Below, piece by piece: positions 31,053 to 38,971 of a DNA stretch of 40,010 nucleotides. Under the pieces are notes generated by a model. It was not told the DNA's origin and ran no database searches. It was given only the letters and a program-made list of their open reading frames with translations. The stretch is from JAPLGE01 sp964355545. GTDB taxonomy: Bacteria > Bipolaricaulota > Bipolaricaulia > UBA7950 > UBA9294. Positions within the stretch are counted from its first letter, which is position 1. Each line of letters opens with the position of its first letter. A program made the position numbers and the translations under genes. The stretch lies in contig CAYHEK010000005.1 of NCBI GenBank assembly GCA_964355545.1, positions 1 to 40,010 on the forward strand. The letters run 5' to 3'.

Positions 31053-32456
31053 GTGACCTTCCCGCATACCCTGCACGAGGCTCTCTCTCTAGTTTCTTCC
31101 GGGGCGATGACGGTGGAAAAGATCCTGGAAGGGCTCTTTGCGACGATCGAGGAGAAGGAAGGGGACGTGCGGGCCTACCTCTCCCTCGCCGACGCAAGCG
31201 AGCTCTGCGAGGAGGCGAGGAGGAAGGCGGACCTTCCTCTTGGTGGGCTACCGATTGCCGTCAAGGACAACATCTCCGTCCTCGGCTTCCCTCTCGCCTG
31301 CGGGTCGCGCTTCCTTGAGTGCTTCTTTCCTGTCTTCGAGGCGACCGCGGTCGAGCGGCTCCGCGCGGCTGGGGCCACCATTCTCGGGAAGACGAACCTG
31401 GACGAGTTCGCCATGGGTTCGTCGACCGAGAATTCGGCCTTCTTCCCCACGGGGAACCCCTGGGATCGGGAGAGGGTCCCTGGGGGCTCCTCGGGTGGGT
31501 CGGCCGCAGCCGTCGCCGCCTCCGAGGCGCTCGCTGCGTTGGGGAGCGACACCGGCGGGTCAGTCCGCCAGCCGGCGAGTCTGTGTGGGGTGGTCGGGTT
31601 GCGGCCGACCTACGGGCTCGTGTCACGCTACGGCCTCGTCGCCTTCGCCTCCTCCCTGGATCAGATCGGCGTCCTCACCCAGGATGTGGAGGACGCCGCC
31701 CTCCTGCTCGAGGTGATCGCCGGCCACGACCCGCGCGACGCCACGTCCCTCCCGGTCCGGCCCGACCGCTATCGAGAGAGCCTCCACGAAGGAATCAAGG
31801 GGATGCGGATCGGTGTCCCTCGAGAGGCCTTTCCTTGGGATCTCTCCCCAGAGGCGCGAGAGCGGATCGCCTCCTGGGAGGAGGTTGCCTGCGACCTCGG
31901 GGCGGAGGTGGTCCCGGTCTTACTTCCCCACGCGCGCTATGCTCTTCCTACCTACCATCTGGTTGCTTGCTCGGAGGCAAGCGCGAACCTCGCCCGTTTC
32001 GATGGGGTCCGCTACACCTCGATTGCTCAGGGGGCGACGATCGGCGAGGTCTTCGCGGAGAGCCGGACCCGTGGGTTCGGGGAGGAGGTGAGGCGGAGGG
32101 TCCTCCTCGGCACCTACGCCCTGTCCGCAGGCTACTACGAGAAATTCTATGGAAAGGCGCAGCGCGTCCGCCGTCTGATCGCGGAGGACTTCGAGCGAAC
32201 CTTTCGCTCGGTCGGCCTCCTCCTTTCGCCGACCTCCCCCACTCCCGCCTTCCGCTTCGGCGAGAAGGACGACCCTCTCGCCATGTACCGTGCCGATGTC
32301 TTCACTCTTCCCGCGAGCCTAGCCGGGCTCCCCGCGATCTCCATCCCCGGAGGCGAAGTGGATAGCCTTCCCTACGGACTCGAGCTCGTCGCTCCTCGCC
32401 TTGGGGAGCGGGCCCTCCTTCGCGGAGCGGCGGCCCTGGAGAGGGCTCTCTCCTAG
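31053..32456 (+). CDS. gatA: Glu-tRNA(Gln)/Asp-tRNA(Asn) amidotransferase subunit A
   Basis: 467 residues, slightly short for GatA. The Ser-cisSer-Lys triad is K71 (IAVKDNI), S146 (PGGSSGGSAAAVAAS) and S170 (DTGGSVRQPAS), and the KTNLDEFAMGSSTE segment is diagnostic of GatA rather than other amidases. It releases ammonia from glutamine for GatB to convert mischarged tRNA. gatB and gatC are not adjacent. GTG start follows AAGGAG. It begins 18 bases after the tRNA, probably on the same transcript. Its TAG shares CTAG with mraY. Confidence 0.95.
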   Translation: MTFPHTLHEALSLVSSGAMTVEKILEGLFATIEEKEGDVRAYLSLADASELCEEARRKADLPLGGLPIAVKDNISVLGFPLACGSRFLECFFPVFEATAVERLRAAGATILGKTNLDEFAMGSSTENSAFFPTGNPWDRERVPGGSSGGSAAAVAASEALAALGSDTGGSVRQPASLCGVVGLRPTYGLVSRYGLVAFASSLDQIGVLTQDVEDAALLLEVIAGHDPRDATSLPVRPDRYRESLHEGIKGMRIGVPREAFPWDLSPEARERIASWEEVACDLGAEVVPVLLPHARYALPTYHLVACSEASANLARFDGVRYTSIAQGATIGEVFAESRTRGFGEEVRRRVLLGTYALSAGYYEKFYGKAQRVRRLIAEDFERTFRSVGLLLSPTSPTPAFRFGEKDDPLAMYRADVFTLPASLAGLPAISIPGGEVDSLPYGLELVAPRLGERALLRGAAALERALS

Positions 32457-33442
32457 AGCCGGCCGGCGAGGAGGGCGAGGCCCACGCAGACCCCTTGCAC
32501 GATCCACAGGCGCAGGGTGATCTTCGGCTCCGGCCACTCGACCGTCGGGAGGAGGTAGGGATAGTCGATCCCCTCCGCGTGCTCGAAGTGATGGTGGAGG
32601 GGACTGATCTTGAAAACCCTCCTTCCCGCGAGGCGGAGCGAGAGGACCTGCACGATCACCGAGGCTCCCTCTAGGACCAGGACGCCGGCAAGGAGGGGGA
32701 GGAGAAACGCCGTTCCGGTCACGAGCGCGCAGGCGCTGACGACCCCGCCCAGGAAGAACGAGCCGACATTGCCCAGGATGAGCCTCGCCGGGTGGCCGTT
32801 CACCCACAAGAACCCAGCGAGGACTGCGACAAGGGGAAGGAGCGTGGCGGCGAGGCCCCTTCCGGGAGAGAGGGCAAGGAAGCCGAGGAGGATGAGGATC
32901 GAGACGCCGCTCGCCAGGCCATCGAGGCCGTCGGTCAGGTTCATGCTGTTCGTGGTCGCGAGGAACACGATCCAGGCGAGCAGAAAGCTGGGGATGGTGG
33001 AAAGGGAGACGGTCAGCGTGGAGAAGGGGACGCGCAGAGAGGGACTCAGAAGCCCGCGGAAGGCGAAGAAGAGCCCGGCCGAGGCGGCGGTCCCCAGGAG
33101 AAGCTGCTGCCACGGCCGCAGTCCGAGCGACCGGCGGTACCCCATCGAGATAAGATCGTCCACGAGCCCGATCGTCCCGAAGGAGAAACCGGACAGGAAG
33201 ACGACCAATCCCTCGCTCGTTAGATGTCCGGAGAGAGACAGGGAGCACAGCGAGATTCCCCACAAGAAAAGGACGACGACTCCGCCCATGGTCGGCGTCC
33301 CGCCCTTCTTCTCATGCAGGTTGGGGCCGTACTCCCGGATGTGCACACCGAGGGAGGCGCGACGCATCCAGCCGGCGAAGAGGTGCGCGACGAGGGCCGT
33401 CACAGGCACGAGGAGGAGCGAGAGAAAGACGAGGAGCGTCAC
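32453..33442 (-). CDS. mraY: Phospho-N-acetylmuramoyl-pentapeptide transferase MraY (variant)
   Basis: 329 residues, about ten membrane segments. MraY landmarks are KKGGTPTMGG, the Asp pair D95-D96 (GLVDDLISM), NLTDGLDGLA (168-177) and HHHFE (283-287). It makes lipid I in peptidoglycan synthesis. Two oddities stand out. The strand that reads MGDVGS in E. coli is LGNVGS here, so N225 replaces the catalytic Asp267. The loop between HHHFE and WPEPKI also carries an insert of ~13 residues. There is no mur cluster around it, which is unusual. It could be a diverged MraY or a related polyprenyl-phosphate transferase. Confidence 0.88.
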   Translation of the reverse strand: MTLLVFLSLLLVPVTALVAHLFAGWMRRASLGVHIREYGPNLHEKKGGTPTMGGVVVLFLWGISLCSLSLSGHLTSEGLVVFLSGFSFGTIGLVDDLISMGYRRSLGLRPWQQLLLGTAASAGLFFAFRGLLSPSLRVPFSTLTVSLSTIPSFLLAWIVFLATTNSMNLTDGLDGLASGVSILILLGFLALSPGRGLAATLLPLVAVLAGFLWVNGHPARLILGNVGSFFLGGVVSACALVTGTAFLLPLLAGVLVLEGASVIVQVLSLRLAGRRVFKISPLHHHFEHAEGIDYPYLLPTVEWPEPKITLRLWIVQGVCVGLALLAGRL

Positions 33443-33445
33443 CCG

Positions 33446-34783
33446 TTACCCTCTTCCGCGGAACTCGCCAACGCAGTCGAGGATCGCTCGCCTCAGGGGG
33501 GCGCGCGCTTTCTCCTCCTTCGCCTCGAGGGCCGATCGGACGAGTTTGAAGAGATCGTAGGTCGTAAGGAGACAGAACTCCTGCGAGATACACCCGCGCA
33601 GGACCTCGGGGGAAAACTGCGTCGGTCGGCGTTTGGGATCGAGTTCGCGCGAAGCGCTCACGACGAGGATCCCCTTCCCCGGGCCCTCTCCGTCAGTGCG
33701 CGCCTCGTCCACCCAGCCGAGGAGACGGCGGTAGGGTAGAAGGTCGATCTCGGCCTGAGGGGAGGCCGCGACCGCGACGATCGCGTCCCCCTCCTCGGAG
33801 CGAAGGAGAAGGTCGTAGTTCGACTCCTCGACCGCGAATCCAAGGAGCCGAAAGGAGGCCTCGACCGCTGGGAGGAGGGAGAAGCGCCCCTGGGTGTACA
33901 GGATTCTTCGGTACTTTGTCAGGCCGTCGAGGCGGGAGGAGAGTTCCTTGATCTTGGCATCGAGGGTCTCGTGCCGATCCACGAGGCTGCGAAGCTCGTC
34001 TTGTAGAGCGTCCTCCCCCGGAAGGGGATAGGAGGGGAGCCAGTCCGGCTCGGGGAAGAAGGCGGGGCGGAGAACCGCTCGCGAAACGGCATTCACGAGG
34101 GCTTCCGCCTCCCGCGCGGGGGAGACCCCTTCGAGCGGGGGGAGGAGGACGAGGCGCCCCTCCTCGAACGGGATCTCGATCGCGACGACGTCGCCGACCT
34201 TGTTCCGGGCAAGGACGGTCGCGAATCGCTCGATCGGTGTTCCGAGGAGGTCCTGGTAGACGGCCTGGTAGACGATCATCCCTTCAAACTCGGAAAGGTA
34301 CTCCTCGAACGGGGATCCGGTCCCCTGAAGGAAGACGTCCTCTCCGGACCGGGGGAGGAAGCGGCCGTTTGAGGGGAAGGTGAGTTGGTGGTGGCGGTCG
34401 ACGAGCGAGACCGCGGGGAGGAAGCTGTAACGGTCGATCCGTTCGGCCGGGACCTCCGGGGAGACGACCTCCAGGGGCTCGCCCCGCGGCCGCAGGCGCG
34501 AGACGAGGATCCCCCCTGCCTTGTACAGAAGATCGGCTGCCTCCGCACGACGCTTCGCCACGAGCCGCGCGAGGGTCCGGCCGAATCCATGATCCCTCTC
34601 CGTGTACGTGCGGCGGACCCCGTCTCTCTCCGGGGGGACGTCGTAGGTCCAGCGGTCGCTCGTCGCGCGGGGATCGATGAACAGGGCGTTGGCCGAGGCG
34701 AAGGAAGGTCCGTCGAAGAAATCGGCTTCCTTGATCTCGGAGTGCTCAAGGTCCCACCCGATCGCGAGAAACCGAGAAAGCAT
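33446..34783 (-). CDS. Hypothetical protein with coiled coil and possible degenerate nuclease-like C-terminus
   Basis: 445 residues; family not recognised. The N-terminal ~260 residues are alpha/beta with no known motif. Residues ~265-305 look like a coiled coil (DELRSLVDRHETLDAKIKEL). The last ~135 residues resemble PD-(D/E)XK-like domains: GFAVEESNYDLLL, then IVAVAASPQAEIDLLPYRRL, and a late LLTTYDLFKLV. The E-x-K of an active site is not present, so catalysis is doubtful. No SD; a minus-strand TAACAT (34797-34792) sits eight bases before ATG 34783, as in other leaderless candidates here. mraY follows three bases after its stop. Confidence 0.75.
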   Translation of the reverse strand: MLSRFLAIGWDLEHSEIKEADFFDGPSFASANALFIDPRATSDRWTYDVPPERDGVRRTYTERDHGFGRTLARLVAKRRAEAADLLYKAGGILVSRLRPRGEPLEVVSPEVPAERIDRYSFLPAVSLVDRHHQLTFPSNGRFLPRSGEDVFLQGTGSPFEEYLSEFEGMIVYQAVYQDLLGTPIERFATVLARNKVGDVVAIEIPFEEGRLVLLPPLEGVSPAREAEALVNAVSRAVLRPAFFPEPDWLPSYPLPGEDALQDELRSLVDRHETLDAKIKELSSRLDGLTKYRRILYTQGRFSLLPAVEASFRLLGFAVEESNYDLLLRSEEGDAIVAVAASPQAEIDLLPYRRLLGWVDEARTDGEGPGKGILVVSASRELDPKRRPTQFSPEVLRGCISQEFCLLTTYDLFKLVRSALEAKEEKARAPLRRAILDCVGEFRGRG

Positions 34784-34829
34784 GGCGCGCTATGTTACAC
34801 GGAGTGCGGATCTCCGAGCAACTGGGGCG

Positions 34830-34929
34830 NNNNNNNNNNNNNNNNNNNNNNNNNNNNNNNNNNNNNNNNNNNNNNNNNNNNNNNNNNNNNNNNNNNNNNN
34901 NNNNNNNNNNNNNNNNNNNNNNNNNNNNN
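34830..34929. other. Assembly gap (100 N)
   Basis: Exactly 100 N, the usual placeholder for a scaffold join of unknown length. Any reading across it is meaningless. It removes the 3' end of the PKD protein gene and the sequence upstream of the gene at 33446-34783. Confidence 0.99.
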
Positions 34930-36906
34930 GGTCGGCGGATGGACCATGAACGTCCGGAGGTACACGAAGCCAGGCGACTCCTCCAGGGTTCCGTTCCCAT
35001 CGCTATCGAGTCTCAGGCTCATCCAGATGCTCTTTGAAGAGCCGGAGACCGTGAACGTGTAGTCGATGCTCCCGCTTGAGAGGCTCCCCTCAAAGAAGAG
35101 GGTCTTCCCGCTGTCCGTCGGGGTAGGGATGATCCCCAGCGGCGCGACTCCGCCGCTCGTCGACTGGTTCACGCCCTGGAACGACCCGTCGGTGCGCAGT
35201 TCGAGGCGATAGCTGTGAGGGCTCGTCCAGCTCGACCCGGCGTTCACCGTCACGTGCCACGTGTCGCTTCCCCACACGAAGATCCCCGGCGTCCCGTCCA
35301 TCGGCGGGCTGCCGGGAAGGCCACCGCCCATCCCGACGAAGATCCCTTGGATCGTCGACGTCGAGAGTCCACCGTTGTCGACTACGGTCAGGCGGACTGG
35401 GTGCATCCCGAGGTTGTAGTAGCGCACCGAAGTCGTCGGGCCGCTTGCGTCATCGACTCCGTTCCCATCGAGGTCCCAGAGGTACGAGACGATCGTACCG
35501 TCTGGGTCGTACGACCCCGTCGCGGAGAGCGAGATAAGCTCCCCGACGAGGGGGGAGGGCGGCCAGTAGGTGAACGCGGCGACCGGAGGCTGGTTCGTGG
35601 GGCCGACCCAAACGGTCTGGGTCTCGGTGTCCGTCGCGCCGAGGTTGTCGGTGACGGTGAGGGTGACCGGGTAGCTCCCAGCCGCGGTGAACTGGTGGTA
35701 GACGACGCTTCCGGTCACTGGCGGGGTCCCGTCGCTGAAGTTCCACTGGTAGGCCGTGATCGTTCCATCCGGATCCGTCGATCCCGAAGCGTCGAAGCGG
35801 ACCCAGGCGAGGACACCCGGAGAGGCGGGCGAGACGGTGAACGCGGCGATCGGCGGTTGGTTCGTGGGGCCGACCCGGACGGTCCGGGTCTCGGTGTCCG
35901 TCGCGCCGAGGTTGTCGGTGACGGTGAGGGTGACCGGGTAGCTCCCAGCCGCGGTGAACTGGTGGTAGACGACGCTTCCGGTCACTGGCGGGGTCCCGTC
36001 GCTGAAGTTCCACTGGTAGGCCGTGATCGTTCCATCCGGATCCGTCGATCCCGAAGCGTCGAAGCGGACCCAGGCGAGGACACCCGGAGAGGCGGGCGAG
36101 ACGGTGAACGCGGCGATCGGCGGTTGGTTCGTGGGGCCGATCGGCTCGAGGGTTGCGTTGATCCGGGACGTCGCCCCGCCGAGGACCGGCACGCGGGCGC
36201 TCCAGTCTCGGTAGCCGCTCTTCGTCAGGACGACCTGGTGATAGCCGGGCAGGACGGACTGCGTGCGCGGGGTATACCCGACGTAGGCGCCGTCGAGCGT
36301 GATCCAGGCTCCGCTGGGGGTCGAGTTGATGATGAGGGTCCCGTAGGTCGGAACCGTCCCCGAGACGACCTGGAAGCTCGTCCAGTTCTCAGCATATGTT
36401 GGCTCAGGCAGAATGCCGAGAACCTGTGCTTGAAACTGTAACTTGAACGTTTCTGGATCTACGCCGAGCGACCAGAATTTTTGCGACTGGTCGGCCCACT
36501 TTGAGATGTCTAGGGCCTGCTTGCTTGCGATGATCTCGAGGTACTCAGTTCCTTCTGGACCTCCGACCTTGAGATTGTAGGTCGGCAAGTCGGGGAGGAC
36601 GTGCTCTCCCGCGGTCACGTAGTTGTTCGGCGACCAGGTGCTGGGAAGGAGCCAGAGTTGCTTTCCCGCTGGGTCAATGTCGCGGATGTAGATGTACGCG
36701 TCCTCGGTCACGGAGAAGTGAATCTGAATCTGCTCCCCGATACGGTAGGCCCCCTTGTCTACCCAAATGCGTGCGGTGAGGCCAGTGGGGTCGGGCGGCA
36801 CGACGATGATCCCCTTCGGGGCCACGGGTTGGGAGAGCCCGAGGAGGCCGATCGCGGTGATCAGGACGACCAAGGCTGTTCCTATCTTGCACCAACGTGT
36901 CTTCAT
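34930..36906 (-). CDS. Exported PKD/PEGA/DUF4384-like surface protein, 3' end lost in gap
   Basis: 659 residues up to the gap. Signal peptide (~8-26), then a DUF4384-like domain (~40-150: ARIWVDKGAYRIGEQIQIHF, LPSTWSPNNYVTAGE), a PEGA domain (~193-255: STPSGAWITLDGAYVGYTP) and three PKD domains (~262-345, 351-434, 440-525, each with a DASGSTDPDGTI- or ATGSYDPDGTI-like motif). A beta-rich C-terminal region follows, ending at the gap. PKD 1 and 2 are almost identical at DNA level. Such proteins sit on the cell surface and mediate protein or carbohydrate contacts. The true length is unknown. Confidence 0.88.
35591..36124. repeat. Two tandem 267-bp units encoding near-identical PKD domains
   Basis: Units 35591-35857 and 35858-36124 differ at only about three bases (in the segment encoding TQTVWVG versus TRTVRVG). 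The unit is 89 codons, so the frame is kept. Such identity, including at third codon positions, points to a recent duplication or ongoing gene conversion. Copy number may vary between strains or be mis-assembled. Confidence 0.95.
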
Positions 36907-36917
36907 GCGTTCCTCCT

Positions 36918-37622
36918 TTATTTCTTGGATTGATCTAACGCGGTGCGGGCGACGCGTGTCAAGTCCGCGGCCTCGATGCGGCCGAGGACCAGCTCGACGT
37001 CCTCCGGGGGGATCACCGATCCCGCGAGGAGCGTCAGGCGGTTGGTCACGTCTTTCAGGAGGAGGTACCCCTCGAGCGGGCTTCCGCCTCCCTCGAGGTA
37101 ACCCCCCAATGCATCCGCAATGTGGGTCACGAGAAGGTCGAACCGGGGACCGGGGATGGAGGGCGAGACGGCCGGCATCCCTTCTTGAGCGCGGAAGATC
37201 CTCTTCGCGTATAAGAGATCCCTCACCCCGGCGAGGAGTCGCTCCCGCTGGGAGAGGTCCTGGGCGATGACGGGGAGAGGAATCCCGCGCGCCAGGCCCT
37301 CCGCGACCTTGCTCAGAAGCATCGTCACCGGAAGGTCTTCTTCCAGAGCGTGGGCGATCACGAGGAGGATCGCCTCTTCTTCCGCCGCGCCCCCTTGAGC
37401 CTTGGCGAGCCGCTCGAGGAGCCGCAGGGCCTCCTCCGGGGAGAGGCGCCCTTGAGAGAAGCCGACTTCAAACGCCGCTTGGATCTCCTTTTCGGAAGGG
37501 AGGGAGAGGGCCGCGAGGGCCCGTTCCACATCGGCGAGCGAGGTCTCGCCGAGTCCCCGCGCGCTCGTGACGAAGAGGACGGCAAGGACGAAGACGGAGA
37601 AGATCCTAGCAAGAGACTTCAT
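36918..37622 (-). CDS. Exported hypothetical protein, helical
   Basis: 234 residues. Signal peptide (RIFSVFVLAVLFVTSARG), then a helical mature part rich in Leu, Glu and Ala (VERALAALSLPSEKEIQAAF, PEEALRLLERLAKAQ) without cysteines. Family not recognised. Its start overlaps the stop of the CBM48-like anti-sigma-type gene (ATGA, 37619-37622), so it is made together with the sigma/anti-sigma pair and may be its periplasmic partner or a target; this is inference from position. Confidence 0.75.
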   Translation of the reverse strand: MKSLARIFSVFVLAVLFVTSARGLGETSLADVERALAALSLPSEKEIQAAFEVGFSQGRLSPEEALRLLERLAKAQGGAAEEEAILLVIAHALEEDLPVTMLLSKVAEGLARGIPLPVIAQDLSQRERLLAGVRDLLYAKRIFRAQEGMPAVSPSIPGPRFDLLVTHIADALGGYLEGGGSPLEGYLLLKDVTNRLTLLAGSVIPPEDVELVLGRIEAADLTRVARTALDQSKK

Positions 37623-38212
37623 GCGCCGTCACCTGCTCGACCGACGTAGCGGACGGAGTTGTACTGCCCGAAGCTACGTACGTACTCGTCGGCGAGCGGG
37701 TCCTGCCCCCACCAGCGACCATCGACGACGAAGGCGTACTCGTAGCGGCCAGGCGGGAGGGCGATCCTCGCCGTCCAGATTCCGTCCTTGTCCTCGTCAG
37801 AGAGGGAGGTTGGCTCCCAGCCGTTGAAGGTCCCCAAGACGGCGACGTTCTGCGCCTTCGGGGCCGGCATGACGAACAGGATCTGGCTCTCCGTCCCCGA
37901 CGCGGATCCGCCCGCCAGGGCGACGGGGCGCGCCGGGACGCCTCCGTCGTGAAAGGGGAGTCGCTCGGCGAGGAACGCCCCCACGACGAGGAATAAAAGG
38001 GCCGTTGCGGTGACCACTCCGAGCTGAGCGATGCGCGCCCCCCGCGTCGGCGCGAGGAGGCGCCGCAGGACGTCGAACGGACCGGATCGGGGGAGGCGAC
38101 CGGCAAGCTCGGTCGTGATCCGTCCTTCCAGGCCCTCGAGGAGAAATGCCTCGCAGGAGACCTCGCTGCGAAGGAGATCCCGCACCTCTTCTTCCAGCCT
38201 ATCCCCGTTCAT
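37619..38212 (-). CDS. Anti-sigma-like membrane protein with external CBM48-like domain
   Basis: 197 residues. A cytoplasmic N-terminal ~60 residues, one membrane segment (~62-83), and a C-terminal domain (~110-192) of the AMPK/CBM48 glycogen-binding type: VMPAPKAQNVAVLGTFNGWE, then WTARIALPPGRYEYAFVVDG and a closing Y.S.RYV. Position after an ECF sigma gene, with 14 bases of overlap, argues that the N-terminus holds the sigma factor, although the zinc-binding HxxxCxxC of ZAS anti-sigmas is not seen. The outside domain could sense a polysaccharide. Confidence 0.8.
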   Translation of the reverse strand: MNGDRLEEEVRDLLRSEVSCEAFLLEGLEGRITTELAGRLPRSGPFDVLRRLLAPTRGARIAQLGVVTATALLFLVVGAFLAERLPFHDGGVPARPVALAGGSASGTESQILFVMPAPKAQNVAVLGTFNGWEPTSLSDEDKDGIWTARIALPPGRYEYAFVVDGRWWGQDPLADEYVRSFGQYNSVRYVGRAGDGA

Positions 38213-38759
38213 GGTGGATCACTCCATCCCTCTCGATCTTCTCTTTCAAGATGACCTTGCCCCGGTGGATTCGAGTCTTGATCGTTCCTTCCGGCAGAGA
38301 AAGGAGCTCTGCGATCTCGCGATAGGAGAGTTCGTTGTAGTAGCGGAGGACGAGCGGGGCTCGGTATCCGGAGGGGAGCTGGTCGAGCGCCTCCTTGATC
38401 CTCGCCCGACGGTCTTCGCGCGCGACGGCGGCCGCCGGATCGATCCCCCCGTCCGTGGAGTCGGGAGAGGCCACGACCGGGTGGTAGCGCCGGTAGCGCA
38501 GGCGGTTCCGGCAGAGGTTTGAGGCGATGGTGAACAGCCACGTGGAGAACTTCTTCTCGAGGTGATAGCGCCGTAGGTTCTCGTAGGCGCGGATGAAGGC
38601 GTCGTGGGTGATGTCCTCTGCGTCGGCCCGATTGCGCAAGAAACCAAGGGACAACCCGAAGACCGCCTCCTTGTAGCGCGAGACGATCTCCCCCCAGGCC
38701 TCGACTTCCCCGCTCAACGACGCTCGCAATAGACTCACCTCATCCCAGACCCGATACAC
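38199..38759 (-). CDS. ECF-type RNA polymerase sigma factor
   Basis: 186 residues. Region 2 (VFGLSLGFLRNRADAEDITH, DAFIRAYENLRRY, FSTWLFTIASNLCRNRLR) and region 4 (LPSGYRAPLVLRYYNELSYR, EIAELLSLPEGTIKTRIHRG) are complete, with the usual linker. It directs transcription of a small regulon in response to a signal passed by the anti-sigma-like partner downstream. GTG 38759 is taken; GTG 38738 would shorten it by seven residues. The lipoprotein gene on the other strand is divergent and may be a target. Confidence 0.93.
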   Translation of the reverse strand: MYRVWDEVSLLRASLSGEVEAWGEIVSRYKEAVFGLSLGFLRNRADAEDITHDAFIRAYENLRRYHLEKKFSTWLFTIASNLCRNRLRYRRYHPVVASPDSTDGGIDPAAAVAREDRRARIKEALDQLPSGYRAPLVLRYYNELSYREIAELLSLPEGTIKTRIHRGKVILKEKIERDGVIHHERG

Positions 38760-38971
38760 GCTCTCTTGGCCCTCCTCGGCTCAGAATATACACCGTCTGG
38801 GAAAGAAAAGTTTCTCATCCGACATCGGTCACCTTGCCCCAGGACGAACCCTCCCCTTCCCGCCGGCCGCCGTCCCTGGGAGAGGAGGGCGAAGCCGGGC
38901 TAGAGTGGAGAAGACCCAAGCCCGCTATTTCTATGGATGACGAAGAGAGCGTGCATAAGGAGGTCGGTGAG

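Noticed and set aside
34795..35062. Open frames reading through the N run
   Set aside because: The 100 N are a scaffold placeholder; translated X residues carry no information.
35591..36124. Tandem repeat considered as a CRISPR array or a phase-variable satellite
   Set aside because: The 267-bp units have no spacers and keep the reading frame of PKD domains; they are a coding duplication.
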